Shown here: one piece after another, positions 32,701 through 41,266 of the stretch
Layout of the letters: each line of letters starts with the position of its first letter
How positions within the stretch are numbered: the first letter of the stretch is position 1
DNA from: Caryophanales bacterium
GTDB lineage: Bacteria > Bacillota > Bacilli > Bacillales > Bacillaceae_J
DNA length: 64,000 nucleotides
Assembly (NCBI GenBank): GCA_012840465.1
Contig: DULJ01000048.1
Location: 124,001 to 188,000, forward strand
Direction: 5' to 3'
The notes under the pieces: model-generated
Seen by the model: the letters and a program-made list of their open reading frames with translations, nothing else
Told to the model about the DNA's origin: nothing
Databases searched by the model: none
Made by a program: the position numbers and the translations under genes

Positions 32701-33960
32701 CTAGAAAAGTAGTGGCAATTGTTCGATTAACGTTTTTACACCTAAAATCCCCATCACAACTACAACGAACACGCCTGGAATTGTTAACCATAGAGGATGT
32801 TTATACGTACCAACAATACTTTTCTTATGTGCAGCAACTAGTAATGTTCCCAACGCGATTGGTAAAATCAGCGCGTTTAAGGCACCAACAAGAATCAAAA
32901 TATTAACTGGTTTTCCAACAAAAGCAAATGTTACTGTAGAAACAATAATGAAAGCAATGATGATCCATTTATGATATTTTTCAATTTTTGGGTGGAAGGA
33001 GCGGATAAATGAAACAGATGTATAAGCTGCCCCTACAACGGAAGTAATCGCCGCTGCCCACATAATTACACCAAAAATACGATAACCAATGTTTCCAGCT
33101 GCTAATTGGAAAACGGAAGCAGGCGGATTCGCTGCATCAATCGTTAAACCCTGTGCAACCACACCAAGAACGGCTAAGAATAATGCCACACGCATAATAC
33201 CCGTTGCAACAATTCCCGTAACGGAGCTCTTCGTAACTTCTGGTAAAGATTCAATTCCTTTTACACCAGCATCTAATAAACGGTGTCCACCAGCAAAGGT
33301 GATATAACCACCAACCGTTCCTCCAACAAGTGTAATAATAGCAAACCAGCTAATTTGCTCCGGTTTAACTGTATTCACAATAGCTTCCCCTATAGGAGGT
33401 GATGTCTTAAAAGCAACGAACAGCATGAGCAGGATCATGACAAACCCTGCTAATTGAGCGAACTTGTCCATCGCCTCCCCTGCTTCTTTCACAACAAATA
33501 TAAAGATGGCAACCACAGCACTAATAATCGCACCAGTAATTGGATCTAAACCAATCATCGCATTCAAACCTAACCCAGCTCCAGCAACGTTCCCAATATT
33601 AAAGGCCAAACCACCGATAACAATAAGAACGGCCAATACAACACCAAGTCCAGGTAACACTTTATTAGCAATCTCTTGCCCGCGAAGCCCGGAAATACAA
33701 ATGATACGCCAAACGTTCATTTGTGCAAAAACGTCCAATAATAATGATATAAAAATAACGAAAGCAAAGCTAGCAGCTAATTGTTGTGTAAATACAGTCG
33801 TTTGCGTCAAAAAGCCCGGCCCAATCGAAGACGTTGCCATTAAAAATGCTGCACCTAATAACACACTTCTACTAGCCTTCTTTTTTCCTGAAGCGCTATC
33901 ATTTTTGTGAACAACTTTTAAATCAGAACTATTTTCTACTCTTGCATTAGCATTTTCCAT
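32701..33960 (-). CDS. ycsG: NRAMP-related transporter (YcsG-like) lacking canonical metal motifs
   Basis: 419 residues with about 11 membrane segments after a hydrophilic N-terminus of about 30 residues. The first helix carries [10 protein letters not shown] where Mn/Fe transporters have the metal-binding DPGN, and the sixth-helix region reads [12 protein letters not shown] instead of the MPH motif. Both metal-coordinating elements are therefore missing. The gene overlaps the pxpA stop by 14 bases and is followed by ycsI, as in the B. subtilis ycs operon. Uptake of 5-oxoproline or a related acid is an inference from this context rather than from the fold. The start has AGGGGG upstream. Confidence 0.87.
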   Translation of the reverse strand: MENANARVENSSDLKVVHKNDSASGKKKASRSVLLGAAFLMATSSIGPGFLTQTTVFTQQLAASFAFVIFISLLLDVFAQMNVWRIICISGLRGQEIANKVLPGLGVVLAVLIVIGGLAFNIGNVAGAGLGLNAMIGLDPITGAIISAVVAIFIFVVKEAGEAMDKFAQLAGFVMILLMLFVAFKTSPPIGEAIVNTVKPEQISWFAIITLVGGTVGGYITFAGGHRLLDAGVKGIESLPEVTKSSVTGIVATGIMRVALFLAVLGVVAQGLTIDAANPPASVFQLAAGNIGYRIFGVIMWAAAITSVVGAAYTSVSFIRSFHPKIEKYHKWIIIAFIIVSTVTFAFVGKPVNILILVGALNALILPIALGTLLVAAHKKSIVGTYKHPLWLTIPGVFVVVVMGILGVKTLIEQLPLLF

Positions 33961-34735
33961 ATGAAGCCCCCTCCCAGTTGCTGATTGCAGAAATGGTAAT
34001 ATTATTTTTTTCTAATGTTCCATTAAGATATTTTGCAAATAATAACGCATGCTCACCATCACCATGAAGACAGACTGTATCCGCTCGTAATGAAACCGCT
34101 GTCTTTTGTTGGGATATTACTTTTCCTTCCTTTACCATTTTAACTACCTGTGCGGCAGATTGTTCTTGATCTGTTATTAGTGCGTCCTTTTGCTTGCGTG
34201 ATGTCAATGACCCATCCGCTTGGTAAGTGCGATCGGCAAAGACCTCATGGGCAGTTCGTAGACCAAGCCTCTCCCCTGCTTTCGTCAATGCGCTACCGGA
34301 AAGTCCAAATAAAATCAAGGATGGTGAAACATCATAAACTGCTTGCGCAATAGCCTCAGCAAGTTTCGGATCCTTTGCTGCCATATTATACAAGGCACCA
34401 TGGGGTTTTACATGTTGCATTTTCTCATTGAAGGTTGCTAAAAATCCTTGCAATGCTCCCATTTGGTATACTACCATATCATATCCCTCTTGCGGTGTAA
34501 TCGCCATTTCCCGTCGTCCAAAACCGTTCAAATCTGGTAAGCCGGGATGGGCTCCGATTTTAACACTATGGGAAATTGCCAATTTCACAGTTTCTCTCAT
34601 TACACTCGGATCACCACTATGAAAACCGCAAGCAATATTAGCAGACGTAACATATTTTAATATTTCTTCCTGCTCCCCAAGCTTAAAGCGGCCAAAACTT
34701 TCCCCCAAATCACAATTCAAATCAACTTGAAACAA
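33947..34735 (-). CDS. pxpA: 5-oxoprolinase subunit PxpA (LamB/YcsF family)
   Basis: 262 residues starting [14 protein letters not shown], the conserved LamB/YcsF opening. It has [37 protein letters not shown] and [14 protein letters not shown]. With PxpB and PxpC it hydrolyses 5-oxo-L-proline to glutamate using ATP. The start is taken as TTG at 34735, because AGGAGGGGG is 5 bases upstream and it gives the usual family N-terminus; an ATG at 34786 would add 17 atypical residues. It is divergent from pxpBC, unlike the single operon of B. subtilis, and overlaps the transporter gene. Confidence 0.9.
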   Translation of the reverse strand: MFQVDLNCDLGESFGRFKLGEQEEILKYVTSANIACGFHSGDPSVMRETVKLAISHSVKIGAHPGLPDLNGFGRREMAITPQEGYDMVVYQMGALQGFLATFNEKMQHVKPHGALYNMAAKDPKLAEAIAQAVYDVSPSLILFGLSGSALTKAGERLGLRTAHEVFADRTYQADGSLTSRKQKDALITDQEQSAAQVVKMVKEGKVISQQKTAVSLRADTVCLHGDGEHALLFAKYLNGTLEKNNITISAISNWEGASYGKC

Positions 34736-34787
34736 CAGAACCCCCTCCTCTCTATCATCTTCAACACCAATATTCAAAGCTTTCATT

Positions 34788-34804
34788 GTTTCAATATTCG
34801 GAAC
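34788..34804. promoter_or_regulatory. Imperfect palindrome near pxpA, candidate IclR (KipR-like) site
   Basis: The minus strand reads GTTCCGAATATTGAAAC, very similar to GTTTCCGAATTTCGAAAC at 34973-34990 near pxpB. Two such sites flank the divergent region, suggesting one regulator acts on both operons; the linked IclR protein is the natural candidate. Confidence 0.4.
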
Positions 34805-34916
34805 CTAAGTTTTGAATTATAGACCTATTTTAGCATAATTGTTTTTACTTGAAAAGAGGAAATTTTTGAATTGTGGGAAAAGTGAAATGGATCATAATAC
34901 TCACCAATATTGTGAC

Positions 34917-34944
34917 TTGTTTTTCTGTTCAAATCATCTATAAT
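34917..34944 (+). promoter_or_regulatory. Possible sigma-A promoter for pxpB-pxpC
   Basis: TTGTTT (34917-34922), a 16-base spacer and a perfect TATAAT (34939-34944), about 64 bases before the pxpB ATG. The candidate operator at 34973-34990 lies just downstream of the expected start. Confidence 0.5.
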
Positions 34945-34972
34945 TAAAATATAATCCGTATTATAGAACATT

Positions 34973-34990
34973 GTTTCCGAATTTCGAAAC
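34973..34990. promoter_or_regulatory. Imperfect palindrome before pxpB, candidate IclR (KipR-like) site
   Basis: GTTTCCGAATTTCGAAAC is close to a palindrome and shares the core TTCCGAAT...GAAAC with the site near pxpA. It ends 17 bases before the pxpB start and overlaps the position expected for the +1 to +40 region. Confidence 0.4.
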
Positions 34991-35007
34991 TAAAGGAGTT
35001 GGCTTCT

Positions 35008-35742
35008 ATGACGCAGTACAACAATAGTGAATTCATACGGCCTTTAGGGGATTCCGCGCTCGTCGTCCATTTAGGAGATGGGATTAACCCCACTATCCAT
35101 GAAAAAGTTAAAAACTTATCCTATTTAATAGAAAAAGAACCGTTTCCGGGATTTATTGAATCTGTTCCGTCTTATAACAACTTAACTATTTATTACAACC
35201 CTGTAACGGTTTATTTTTCTATCGTTGGTAAAAAGGAAAAGAGTCCTTATAAAATTGTCAGCGCTTTAATTGGAGATCTTCTCAGACAATTTAGCGGTGA
35301 CGAGCAAACCGAAGAAAGACTTGTTAAGATTCCGGTCGTATACGGCGGAGAGTTTGGACCAGATTTGGAGTATGTAGCGAATTATCATCGACTTTCAGTT
35401 GATGAGGTCATTGAAATTCACAGTTCAAATGATTGTTTAGTTTATATGATCGGCTTTGCGCCAGGCTTCCCGTTCCTGGGGGGAATGAACGAAAGAATTG
35501 CCACACCGCGGAAAGAGTCACCGCGTTTAGCGATTGCACCTGGTTCCGTCGGCATCGCCGGCAAACAGACAGGAATCTACCCGCTCGAAACGCCGGGGGG
35601 ATGGCAAATTATCGGACGAACGCCGCTCGATTTATTTCTACCGAATGAAACGCCACCATCATTTTTACAATCGGGAGATATCATCCGCTTTGTTCCTATT
35701 TCACATCAAGAATTCGCTGCCTACAAGGAGGAAAAACAATGA
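35008..35742 (+). CDS. pxpB: 5-oxoprolinase subunit PxpB (KipI family)
   Basis: 244 residues. Characteristic motifs are IRPLGDSALVVHLG at the N-terminus, VYMIGFAPGFPFLGGM (about 145-160), the SVGIAGKQTGIYPLETPGGWQIIG run and TPLDLF. It forms the PxpBC complex with the following gene and phosphorylates or hydrolyses 5-oxoproline together with PxpA. Start ATG 35008 has AAAGGAG 8 bases upstream; a TTG three codons earlier is not needed. It overlaps pxpC by 4 bases (ATGA). The homologue KipI was first described as an inhibitor of sporulation kinase A; the oxoprolinase role is the better supported one. Confidence 0.92.
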   Translation: MTQYNNSEFIRPLGDSALVVHLGDGINPTIHEKVKNLSYLIEKEPFPGFIESVPSYNNLTIYYNPVTVYFSIVGKKEKSPYKIVSALIGDLLRQFSGDEQTEERLVKIPVVYGGEFGPDLEYVANYHRLSVDEVIEIHSSNDCLVYMIGFAPGFPFLGGMNERIATPRKESPRLAIAPGSVGIAGKQTGIYPLETPGGWQIIGRTPLDLFLPNETPPSFLQSGDIIRFVPISHQEFAAYKEEKQ

Positions 35743-36734
35743 GTGTGAAAGTCATTCATCCAGGATTATTAACAACTATTCAAGATTTAGGAAGAGTTGG
35801 TTCACAAAAGTTTGGGGTTATTGTAAGCGGTGCGATGGATCCATTTTCACTACGAATGGCTAACTTGCTTGTTGGAAATGCAGAAGGCGAGGGAGCACTT
35901 GAAATTACATTGTTCGGTACAACGCTTCAATTTGAAAGCGACCAACTTGTTGCCATTACTGGCGGTGATTTACAGCCAACAATTGATGGAGAAAAAGCAC
36001 CAATGTGGCGGCCAATTCTAATTCGTAAAGGAACTATTTTAAAATTCAAATCGGCCATTACCGGTTGCCGTGCTTACGTCGCCTTTGCTGGTGGGATTGA
36101 CATTCCTGACGTGATGGGAAGTAAAAGCACATATCTCCGTGCAGCTATTGGAGGGCTCCAAGGCAGAGCGTTACAAAAAGGCGATGAATTGACATGTGGT
36201 CATTATAGTAAAATTGCGATGTCTTTCGTTCAACAACTTGAAAGGTTGAATAGTCATTTTTCATGGTCAGTCAACTATACAGAATTTATTTCATTTGAGC
36301 AAACGCAAACCATTCGCGTTTTACGTGGATCTGAGTTTGAAAGATTTGATCAAAGTAGTCAACAAGCATTTTTTTCGTTACCATATACATTAACAACCCA
36401 AGCTGACCGGATGGGCTATCGTTTGGAAGGAAAGCCCATACAGTTATCTGAAAAATTCGAGCTATTATCAGAAGGGGTCACCTACGGTACAATCCAGGTC
36501 CCCTCTAACGGGCAACCAATTATTTTAATGGCAGACCGACAAACAACAGGCGGATATCCAAAAATCGGGCAAGTCATTTCGGTTGATTTACCTCGACTAG
36601 CCCAATTGCAGCCGAAAGCTGCAATCTTGTTTAAAGAAGTCCCACTTAAACAAGCAGAAACGGAATTAATAAAAAAAGAGATTAACCTTAATGAACTGGC
36701 GATGGGGATTCACATGAAAGCACTTCATCACTAA
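35739..36734 (+). CDS. pxpC: 5-oxoprolinase subunit PxpC (KipA family)
   Basis: 331 residues of the carboxyltransferase C/D-like (AHS2) family. It begins with VIHPGLLTTIQDLGRVG, then the SGAMDPFSLRMANLLVGN segment, GCRAYVAFAGGIDIPDVMGS with SKSTYLRA, RVLRGSEFERF and MADRQTTGGYPKIGQV. It is the partner of PxpB. The gene ends 20 bases before a terminator-like hairpin and converges with the IclR gene. Complete and in frame. Confidence 0.93.
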   Translation: MSVKVIHPGLLTTIQDLGRVGSQKFGVIVSGAMDPFSLRMANLLVGNAEGEGALEITLFGTTLQFESDQLVAITGGDLQPTIDGEKAPMWRPILIRKGTILKFKSAITGCRAYVAFAGGIDIPDVMGSKSTYLRAAIGGLQGRALQKGDELTCGHYSKIAMSFVQQLERLNSHFSWSVNYTEFISFEQTQTIRVLRGSEFERFDQSSQQAFFSLPYTLTTQADRMGYRLEGKPIQLSEKFELLSEGVTYGTIQVPSNGQPIILMADRQTTGGYPKIGQVISVDLPRLAQLQPKAAILFKEVPLKQAETELIKKEINLNELAMGIHMKALHH

Positions 36735-36754
36735 TGATTGACAAAACAAGGAAC

Positions 36755-36795
36755 GGGTGCCCCTTTATTTTTATTAAAGTGGTCACCCTTTTTTA
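36755..36795 (+). terminator. Terminator of pxpB-pxpC
   Basis: The stem GGGTG...CACCC (36755-36759 with 36784-36788) extends with imperfect pairing through CCCTTTA/TAAAGTGG. On the plus strand it is followed by TTTTTTTT-rich sequence that overlaps the stop codon of the converging IclR gene. It may also slow the very long B12 transcript arriving from the other side. Confidence 0.65.
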
Positions 36796-37548
36796 TTCCG
36801 TATACCCTAGTTGTCTGGATATTTCCGCTGCAGCCTTTTTTACTTTCTCCTTAAGAATCTCGGCATTTTCACCTTGATAATTTGCCTCTAAACCTGCAAT
36901 ACTAATTCCTGCCACCACTTCACCATGGTGATTATATATTGGCGCTGCAACGGCAGAGGTATAGTTTTCCAATTCTGAATGACTAATTGTATATCCATCT
37001 ATTCGTGCCTGTTGGATCGTTTCATACAGGATTTCTTTATCCGTAATCGTACCCTGAGCAAACGGTTTGAGTTCCACAGACTCAATATAGGCTTTTATTT
37101 CCGAATCAGGTAAAAAAGACAAGATTGAACGTGAACACGCTCCCGCATAAAGAGGACTTCTTCTGCCAATCGCTGTATAAAGACGCACTTTCTGTTTGGT
37201 GTCGATTTTTTCAATATAGATAGCCTCATTGCCTTCTCGAATGATTAGGTTAATAGCCTCTTTCACATCATTATGTAAATCCATCATATATGGATAAGCA
37301 ATCTTCCGTATATCTAGCCTAGTAGAAACAAGATGACCGAATTTCAGAAACAAAAGCCCAAGCCTGTATTTAGAATCAGCGCCTTTTTCCAAAAGGCCCA
37401 TATCTTCAAATGACATTAGCATTCGATAGACTGAAGTTTTCGGCATCCCTGACAGAGTAATAATTTCTTGAAATGTTAATTCCGCATGCTCAATAAATAA
37501 ATTTAATACATCCATCGATCGGACAACTGTTTTGTTTTTGTTATTCAT
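36793..37548 (-). CDS. IclR-family transcriptional regulator (KipR-like)
   Basis: 251 residues: a winged helix-turn-helix (LTFQEIITLSGMPKTSVYRM, about 19-38) and a C-terminal effector-binding domain (SPLYAGACSRSILSFLPD, YTISHSELENYTSAVAAPIYN, GISIAGLEANY). In B. subtilis the equivalent KipR represses the ycs/kip operon. Here the ATG overlaps the stop of the PduX-like gene by 4 bases (ATGA), and the upstream AGGAGG-like GGAGGGG lies inside that gene. Its translation is thus tied to the cobalamin operon, although its likely targets are the pxp genes next door. No separate promoter was recognised. Confidence 0.88.
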   Translation of the reverse strand: MNNKNKTVVRSMDVLNLFIEHAELTFQEIITLSGMPKTSVYRMLMSFEDMGLLEKGADSKYRLGLLFLKFGHLVSTRLDIRKIAYPYMMDLHNDVKEAINLIIREGNEAIYIEKIDTKQKVRLYTAIGRRSPLYAGACSRSILSFLPDSEIKAYIESVELKPFAQGTITDKEILYETIQQARIDGYTISHSELENYTSAVAAPIYNHHGEVVAGISIAGLEANYQGENAEILKEKVKKAAAEISRQLGYTE

Positions 37549-38441
37549 TGTACTGCACCCCTCCTCTCTTCATTGTATTCGCCGTCTTCCTCAATTCCAA
37601 CCCAATAAACATTTACTTTTTTTCCTGTTGTTTCTTTAATCTTTGTTATAATAAAACGGAGCTCCTGCTCAGATTTATCGGGGGAAAGCAAAATCCCGAT
37701 AACCGTTCCACTATGCGCTATCACGACTCCACCGTTATTTTCTTCAGCGATTTTCAGCATCTCCTCGAAAAAAGGTTTGGCTAACCGTTTTTCGTTAATT
37801 TTTGCGCTTATTGTCGTTGCCTTAAATATGAATGAAAGGTCTTTTTTCTGCACACCTTCCTTTAATAAATAAAGGGTCTGTAAAAATAATTGTTTTTCCT
37901 CTGAATTATAGTTTTTCGGGAATTGATTAAAAATAGTACTCTCTACTGTTCCACCTGTATCGATTCCTAGTAAAATCATTGTTGGCAGCTGTCCAATTAC
38001 TTCAATTAAACGTCCGTTAATATAATCATAGGCAACCAGTTCCCGATACATAATTCCATCTGAGGGCTCGATGGTACTGGTGATTTCTGAAATAACATTT
38101 TCGTCGATCATCAAGGCATGGCAAGCTGCTACTGCTCGAAGACTTGCAATTAAATCAGCTGAAGAGCTTGCCATTCCCTTACCTTCAGGAAGATCCGAGG
38201 TTATTAACAGTTTCCCCCCAGTCTGAATATTATACTTTTGTAATAATAGCTGACAGGCCCGTTCTGATTTTGGCTTTGCGCTTAGGGACAAGCTTGATAT
38301 TTTTTCTGATTTTGAGTTTGGAAGAAATAAGGCCGTACTTTTCACCTTGATCGGCAAAGAAACTAAGAAAGGAGAATCTCCAAAGACCCCTTGGATAAGC
38401 TCTCCGAATGTACCATTGCATGTTCCTACTCCAAGCTTCAT
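37545..38441 (-). CDS. pduX: L-threonine kinase (PduX-like GHMP kinase)
   Basis: 298 residues of the GHMP kinase family with the ATP-binding loop PEGKGMASSSADLIAS (about 87-102) and an N-terminal TCNGTFGELIQG typical of PduX. It phosphorylates L-threonine to O-phospho-threonine, the substrate of CobD, to make the aminopropanol arm of B12. The gene overlaps cbiB by 4 bases. The C-terminal GGVVIAHSGTVIGILLSP is the conserved motif 3 of GHMP kinases. It is the last B12-specific gene of the operon. Confidence 0.87.
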   Translation of the reverse strand: MKLGVGTCNGTFGELIQGVFGDSPFLVSLPIKVKSTALFLPNSKSEKISSLSLSAKPKSERACQLLLQKYNIQTGGKLLITSDLPEGKGMASSSADLIASLRAVAACHALMIDENVISEITSTIEPSDGIMYRELVAYDYINGRLIEVIGQLPTMILLGIDTGGTVESTIFNQFPKNYNSEEKQLFLQTLYLLKEGVQKKDLSFIFKATTISAKINEKRLAKPFFEEMLKIAEENNGGVVIAHSGTVIGILLSPDKSEQELRFIITKIKETTGKKVNVYWVGIEEDGEYNEERRGAVQ

Positions 38442-39391
38442 AGCAGAACACTCACCACTACTCCTAAGAGAATAATTCCAATAAAAACATTGACAGATGC
38501 CTTCATCATCTTAACGGTTTTTAGGATATCATCTGCCTGCAATGGTTTATACCGATCTCCCATAACCGCCCGATGGGAAGGAATCCCTTTATAATAGTTT
38601 GTTCCCCCAAGTTGAACTTGAAGGGCACCTGCAACTGCGCACTCCGGTATACCACTGTTGGGGCTTGGATGTAGCTTCGCATCTCTCATTATAATCGTAA
38701 ATGCTTTTTTTGCATCTAATCGTAACAACAAACTTGCCACAATCAATAATAATCCTGTAATTCTAGCAGGAATAAAATTCAATATATCATCAAGCCTTGC
38801 GGAAGCCCAGCCAAGGTCTTTGTATTTTTCATTTTTATAACCAATCATCGAATCTAACGTATTCGTTGCTCGGTAAGCCATAGCCAGTGGTGCACCACCA
38901 ATTAACGCAAAAAACAAAGGTGAGATAATCGCATCTACTATATTTTCAGCGACTGTTTCAACTGTGCCTCTTGTGATTTCAGCTTCATCCAGATTCTTTG
39001 TGTCTCTTCCTACAATCATCGATAACGAGAAACGAGCTTGTTCCATGTCCTTTTTCACAAGTAAACGATATATACCTAGACCGGCATCAGCTAATCCTTT
39101 TGTAGCAACAGTAGAGGATATAAGGATAATTTGGATAAATATAAATAAGATCGGATCAACTAACTTACTTAGCTCTAAAAGTAAAGAAACGATCAAGTAG
39201 GTTCCCCCTACTATCAATAAGGGAAATAGTAGACCAGCCGCCTTCAAATTTTTAAAATCGCTCTTTCGAATGATCTTTTCCAGTTTAGATATACAATTTC
39301 CAATTAGCACAACTGGATGAGGTATCGCTTTTGGGTCTCCAATGAGACGATCAAGAATATAGGCAATTATGATAGAGATTGATAATAACAT
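38438..39391 (-). CDS. cbiB: Adenosylcobinamide-phosphate synthase CbiB
   Basis: 317 residues, membrane protein of the CbiB/CobD family. It has AYILDRLIGDPKAIPHPVVLIG at the N-terminus, GRDTKNLDEAEITRGTVET, VAENIVDAIISPLFFALIGG and HPSPNSGIPECAVAGALQVQLGG. It attaches aminopropanol phosphate to adenosylcobyric acid. It directly abuts cobC with no spacer and overlaps pduX by 4 bases. Confidence 0.94.
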   Translation of the reverse strand: MLLSISIIIAYILDRLIGDPKAIPHPVVLIGNCISKLEKIIRKSDFKNLKAAGLLFPLLIVGGTYLIVSLLLELSKLVDPILFIFIQIILISSTVATKGLADAGLGIYRLLVKKDMEQARFSLSMIVGRDTKNLDEAEITRGTVETVAENIVDAIISPLFFALIGGAPLAMAYRATNTLDSMIGYKNEKYKDLGWASARLDDILNFIPARITGLLLIVASLLLRLDAKKAFTIIMRDAKLHPSPNSGIPECAVAGALQVQLGGTNYYKGIPSHRAVMGDRYKPLQADDILKTVKMMKASVNVFIGIILLGVVVSVLL

Positions 39392-39988
39392 TTAGATATT
39401 CCCCTTAACCTTCCAAATATTCCGTGCCACATCGACATCAAGAATGAGCCCTTCCCCATGGCGAATATTTTCAACATTCCAGAACTGCTCTTCATCATGG
39501 AGAAGCCATTTACTTAAAATCCAGCGTATTGGACCGCCATGACTCACAACCAAACAATCCTCTCCACTATTTGAAAAAATGATCTGCTTAACCCAGCGGT
39601 CAACTCGACTTCCTAATTCGGCAAGGGTTTCTCCATTGGGAGGAGAATACAAAAACGGATTTGAAATCCATTGATTAAGACTATAAGAATGTTTCTCATT
39701 TAATTCATCATATGTATGACAGTCCCAATCACCGAAATGCAACTCCCTAAGATCCGGATATACCTTTAATTCCAGTGAAAAAGCATTACAGATGATTTGA
39801 CTTGTTTCAACCGACCGCAACAGATCGCTGCTATAACAAACTCCACGTGTTTCCAGTTCTTCCAAGCCTTTTACTAAGCCTTCCACCTGCTGTCTGCCCG
39901 TATTATTTAATGGAGAATCGAAGTGCCCTAAATAGCATTTTTGTTTATTTTCATCAGTTTGTCCGTGCCTGATCAAGAGGATGCGCAT
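39392..39988 (-). CDS. cobC: Histidine phosphatase, alpha-ribazole phosphatase type (CobC)
   Basis: 198 residues of the phosphoglycerate-mutase-like family with the catalytic RHGQTDEN (His at about residue 9), LRELHFGDWDCHTYDEL and SHGGPIRWILSKWLL. It removes the phosphate from alpha-ribazole phosphate or adenosylcobalamin phosphate at the end of nucleotide loop assembly. ATG 39988 has GGAAGG upstream and lies 1 base after the cobS stop. Position between cobS and cbiB supports CobC over a general phosphatase. Confidence 0.85.
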   Translation of the reverse strand: MRILLIRHGQTDENKQKCYLGHFDSPLNNTGRQQVEGLVKGLEELETRGVCYSSDLLRSVETSQIICNAFSLELKVYPDLRELHFGDWDCHTYDELNEKHSYSLNQWISNPFLYSPPNGETLAELGSRVDRWVKQIIFSNSGEDCLVVSHGGPIRWILSKWLLHDEEQFWNVENIRHGEGLILDVDVARNIWKVKGNI

Positions 39989-39989
39989 A

Positions 39990-40730
39990 CTATAAAATCC
40001 TTCCAATTAATAGATATAAAAACAAAAAGTTAACCTCAGCCCATTCAATGATCGCACCATAACAGTCTCCTGTTAATACATTTAGTTTTTTATAAATATT
40101 AACTAAAAATAGAAAGTTTAATAAAGCGGATACTAAAATAGCAACGACTCCCATCAAATCAACTAAATAATAGGTCAGAAGCAAAATCCAAAGTGAATGA
40201 AATAATATCGTTAAATGGGCAATATATTTCCCTAATCCGTCAGCAATACCATTTTGACGATACGGCCAATATTTAATAGCTGGTAAAATGGTAAATCTTC
40301 CTAATAACGGTGCAAGGAAAAGTGGTATAAATATCCCCTGCATTATTAATTCATAGGTAACAATCATTTTTCCGCCAATCAATAAAATCGCCGCAATGAC
40401 ACCCATGGCCCCGACTCGGCTATCTTTCATAATCTCAAGCATTTGCTCACGCGTCCGACTACTTCCTAACCCATCTGCCAAATCCATCCAGCCATCAAGA
40501 TGAAGTCCCCCTGTAATGAAAATCCAGAACATTACGATACAAAAGGCTGTAATTGTTTCCGGTAAGATAAAGTGAAGCCCTTTAGCGATAAGTAACAGGA
40601 AAACACCGATAATAGCACCAACAATCGGATAATAGAAGGGACTTTTTTCCCAATCTTCTTTTGTAAAAGAAATATTTGGAATCGGAATTCTAGATAAAAA
40701 AGCGATGGCACTAAACAATGACTTCATCAT
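39990..40730 (-). CDS. cobS: Adenosylcobinamide-GDP ribazoletransferase CobS
   Basis: 246 residues, about 6 membrane segments. Signature motifs are AIAFLSRIPIP near the N-terminus, TGGLHLDGWMDLADGLGSS (metal-binding DGLAD-type) and MKDSRVGAMGVIAAIL. It joins adenosylcobinamide-GDP and alpha-ribazole to form B12. ATG 40730 overlaps the cobU stop (ATGA); a second ATG follows at once. A longer in-frame opening back to 40895 is only the antisense-frame continuation inside cobU and is rejected. The C-terminal LTGDCYGAIIEWAE is typical. Confidence 0.92.
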   Translation of the reverse strand: MMKSLFSAIAFLSRIPIPNISFTKEDWEKSPFYYPIVGAIIGVFLLLIAKGLHFILPETITAFCIVMFWIFITGGLHLDGWMDLADGLGSSRTREQMLEIMKDSRVGAMGVIAAILLIGGKMIVTYELIMQGIFIPLFLAPLLGRFTILPAIKYWPYRQNGIADGLGKYIAHLTILFHSLWILLLTYYLVDLMGVVAILVSALLNFLFLVNIYKKLNVLTGDCYGAIIEWAEVNFLFLYLLIGRIL

Positions 40731-41266
40731 GGCTTGATCCTCACAGGTATCCCAGAGATAACCGCATACACCTCGTCCGCTTGTTCGGCAATAAGTTGGT
40801 TGACCTCTCCCAACACATCCTGGAAGAAGCGTCCAAGCGGGGACATGGCTACTCCTCCTAACCCCGTTTCGCTCGTCACAATAATAATGGAACATTTGAG
40901 CTCAGATATATGGGCTAACCATTCTTTTGTTTCTTGCAAAATCGCAGCCGGATACTCAGGGTTTTTTAGCTGCTCCTTGGGAATTCGAATACATTGATTG
41001 GATACCCATGTTTCTATACTATCTACTAGAATACAATCATAAGATTGATAGATATGAATTCCGTTAAGCAACCCATACGGTTCCTCTAGTAATCCCCATT
41101 CCTTGGGCCTTCTTATTTGATGTTTATTAATTCTTTGTTCCATTTCATGGTCAATACTTACCCCAAAGGCAACATATAAAACAGAGGGGCTTACCTCCTT
41201 GGCCCGCGCTTCAGCAAATCTACTTTTACCTGAGCGCACCCCTCCGGTAACTAGAGTTATTGTCAT
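40727..41266 (-). CDS. cobU: Adenosylcobinamide kinase / guanylyltransferase CobU
   Basis: 179 residues with the P-loop GGVRSGKSRFAE (about 8-19), the His-containing loop DHEMEQRINKHQIRRPKEW and SETGLGGVAMSPLGRFFQDV near the end. It phosphorylates adenosylcobinamide and then transfers GMP to it. It overlaps cobD and cobS by 4 bases each. Confidence 0.94.
   Translation of the reverse strand: MTITLVTGGVRSGKSRFAEARAKEVSPSVLYVAFGVSIDHEMEQRINKHQIRRPKEWGLLEEPYGLLNGIHIYQSYDCILVDSIETWVSNQCIRIPKEQLKNPEYPAAILQETKEWLAHISELKCSIIIVTSETGLGGVAMSPLGRFFQDVLGEVNQLIAEQADEVYAVISGIPVRIKP

Noticed and set aside
33464-33910. Plus-strand open frame of 148 codons opposite the NRAMP-related gene
   Set aside because: It is a low-complexity mirror of a hydrophobic membrane gene on the minus strand, has no ribosome binding site and matches no family.
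35008-36734. PxpB/PxpC as a sporulation kinase inhibitor pair (KipI/KipA)
   Set aside because: The presence of pxpA, ycsG and ycsI, and the established oxoprolinase role of the family, make 5-oxoproline hydrolysis the better primary call.
40730-40895. A longer N-terminus for CobS
   Set aside because: The added residues lie inside cobU, are rich in Cys/Arg unlike CobS, and the ATG at 40730 has the proper spacing and the family start.
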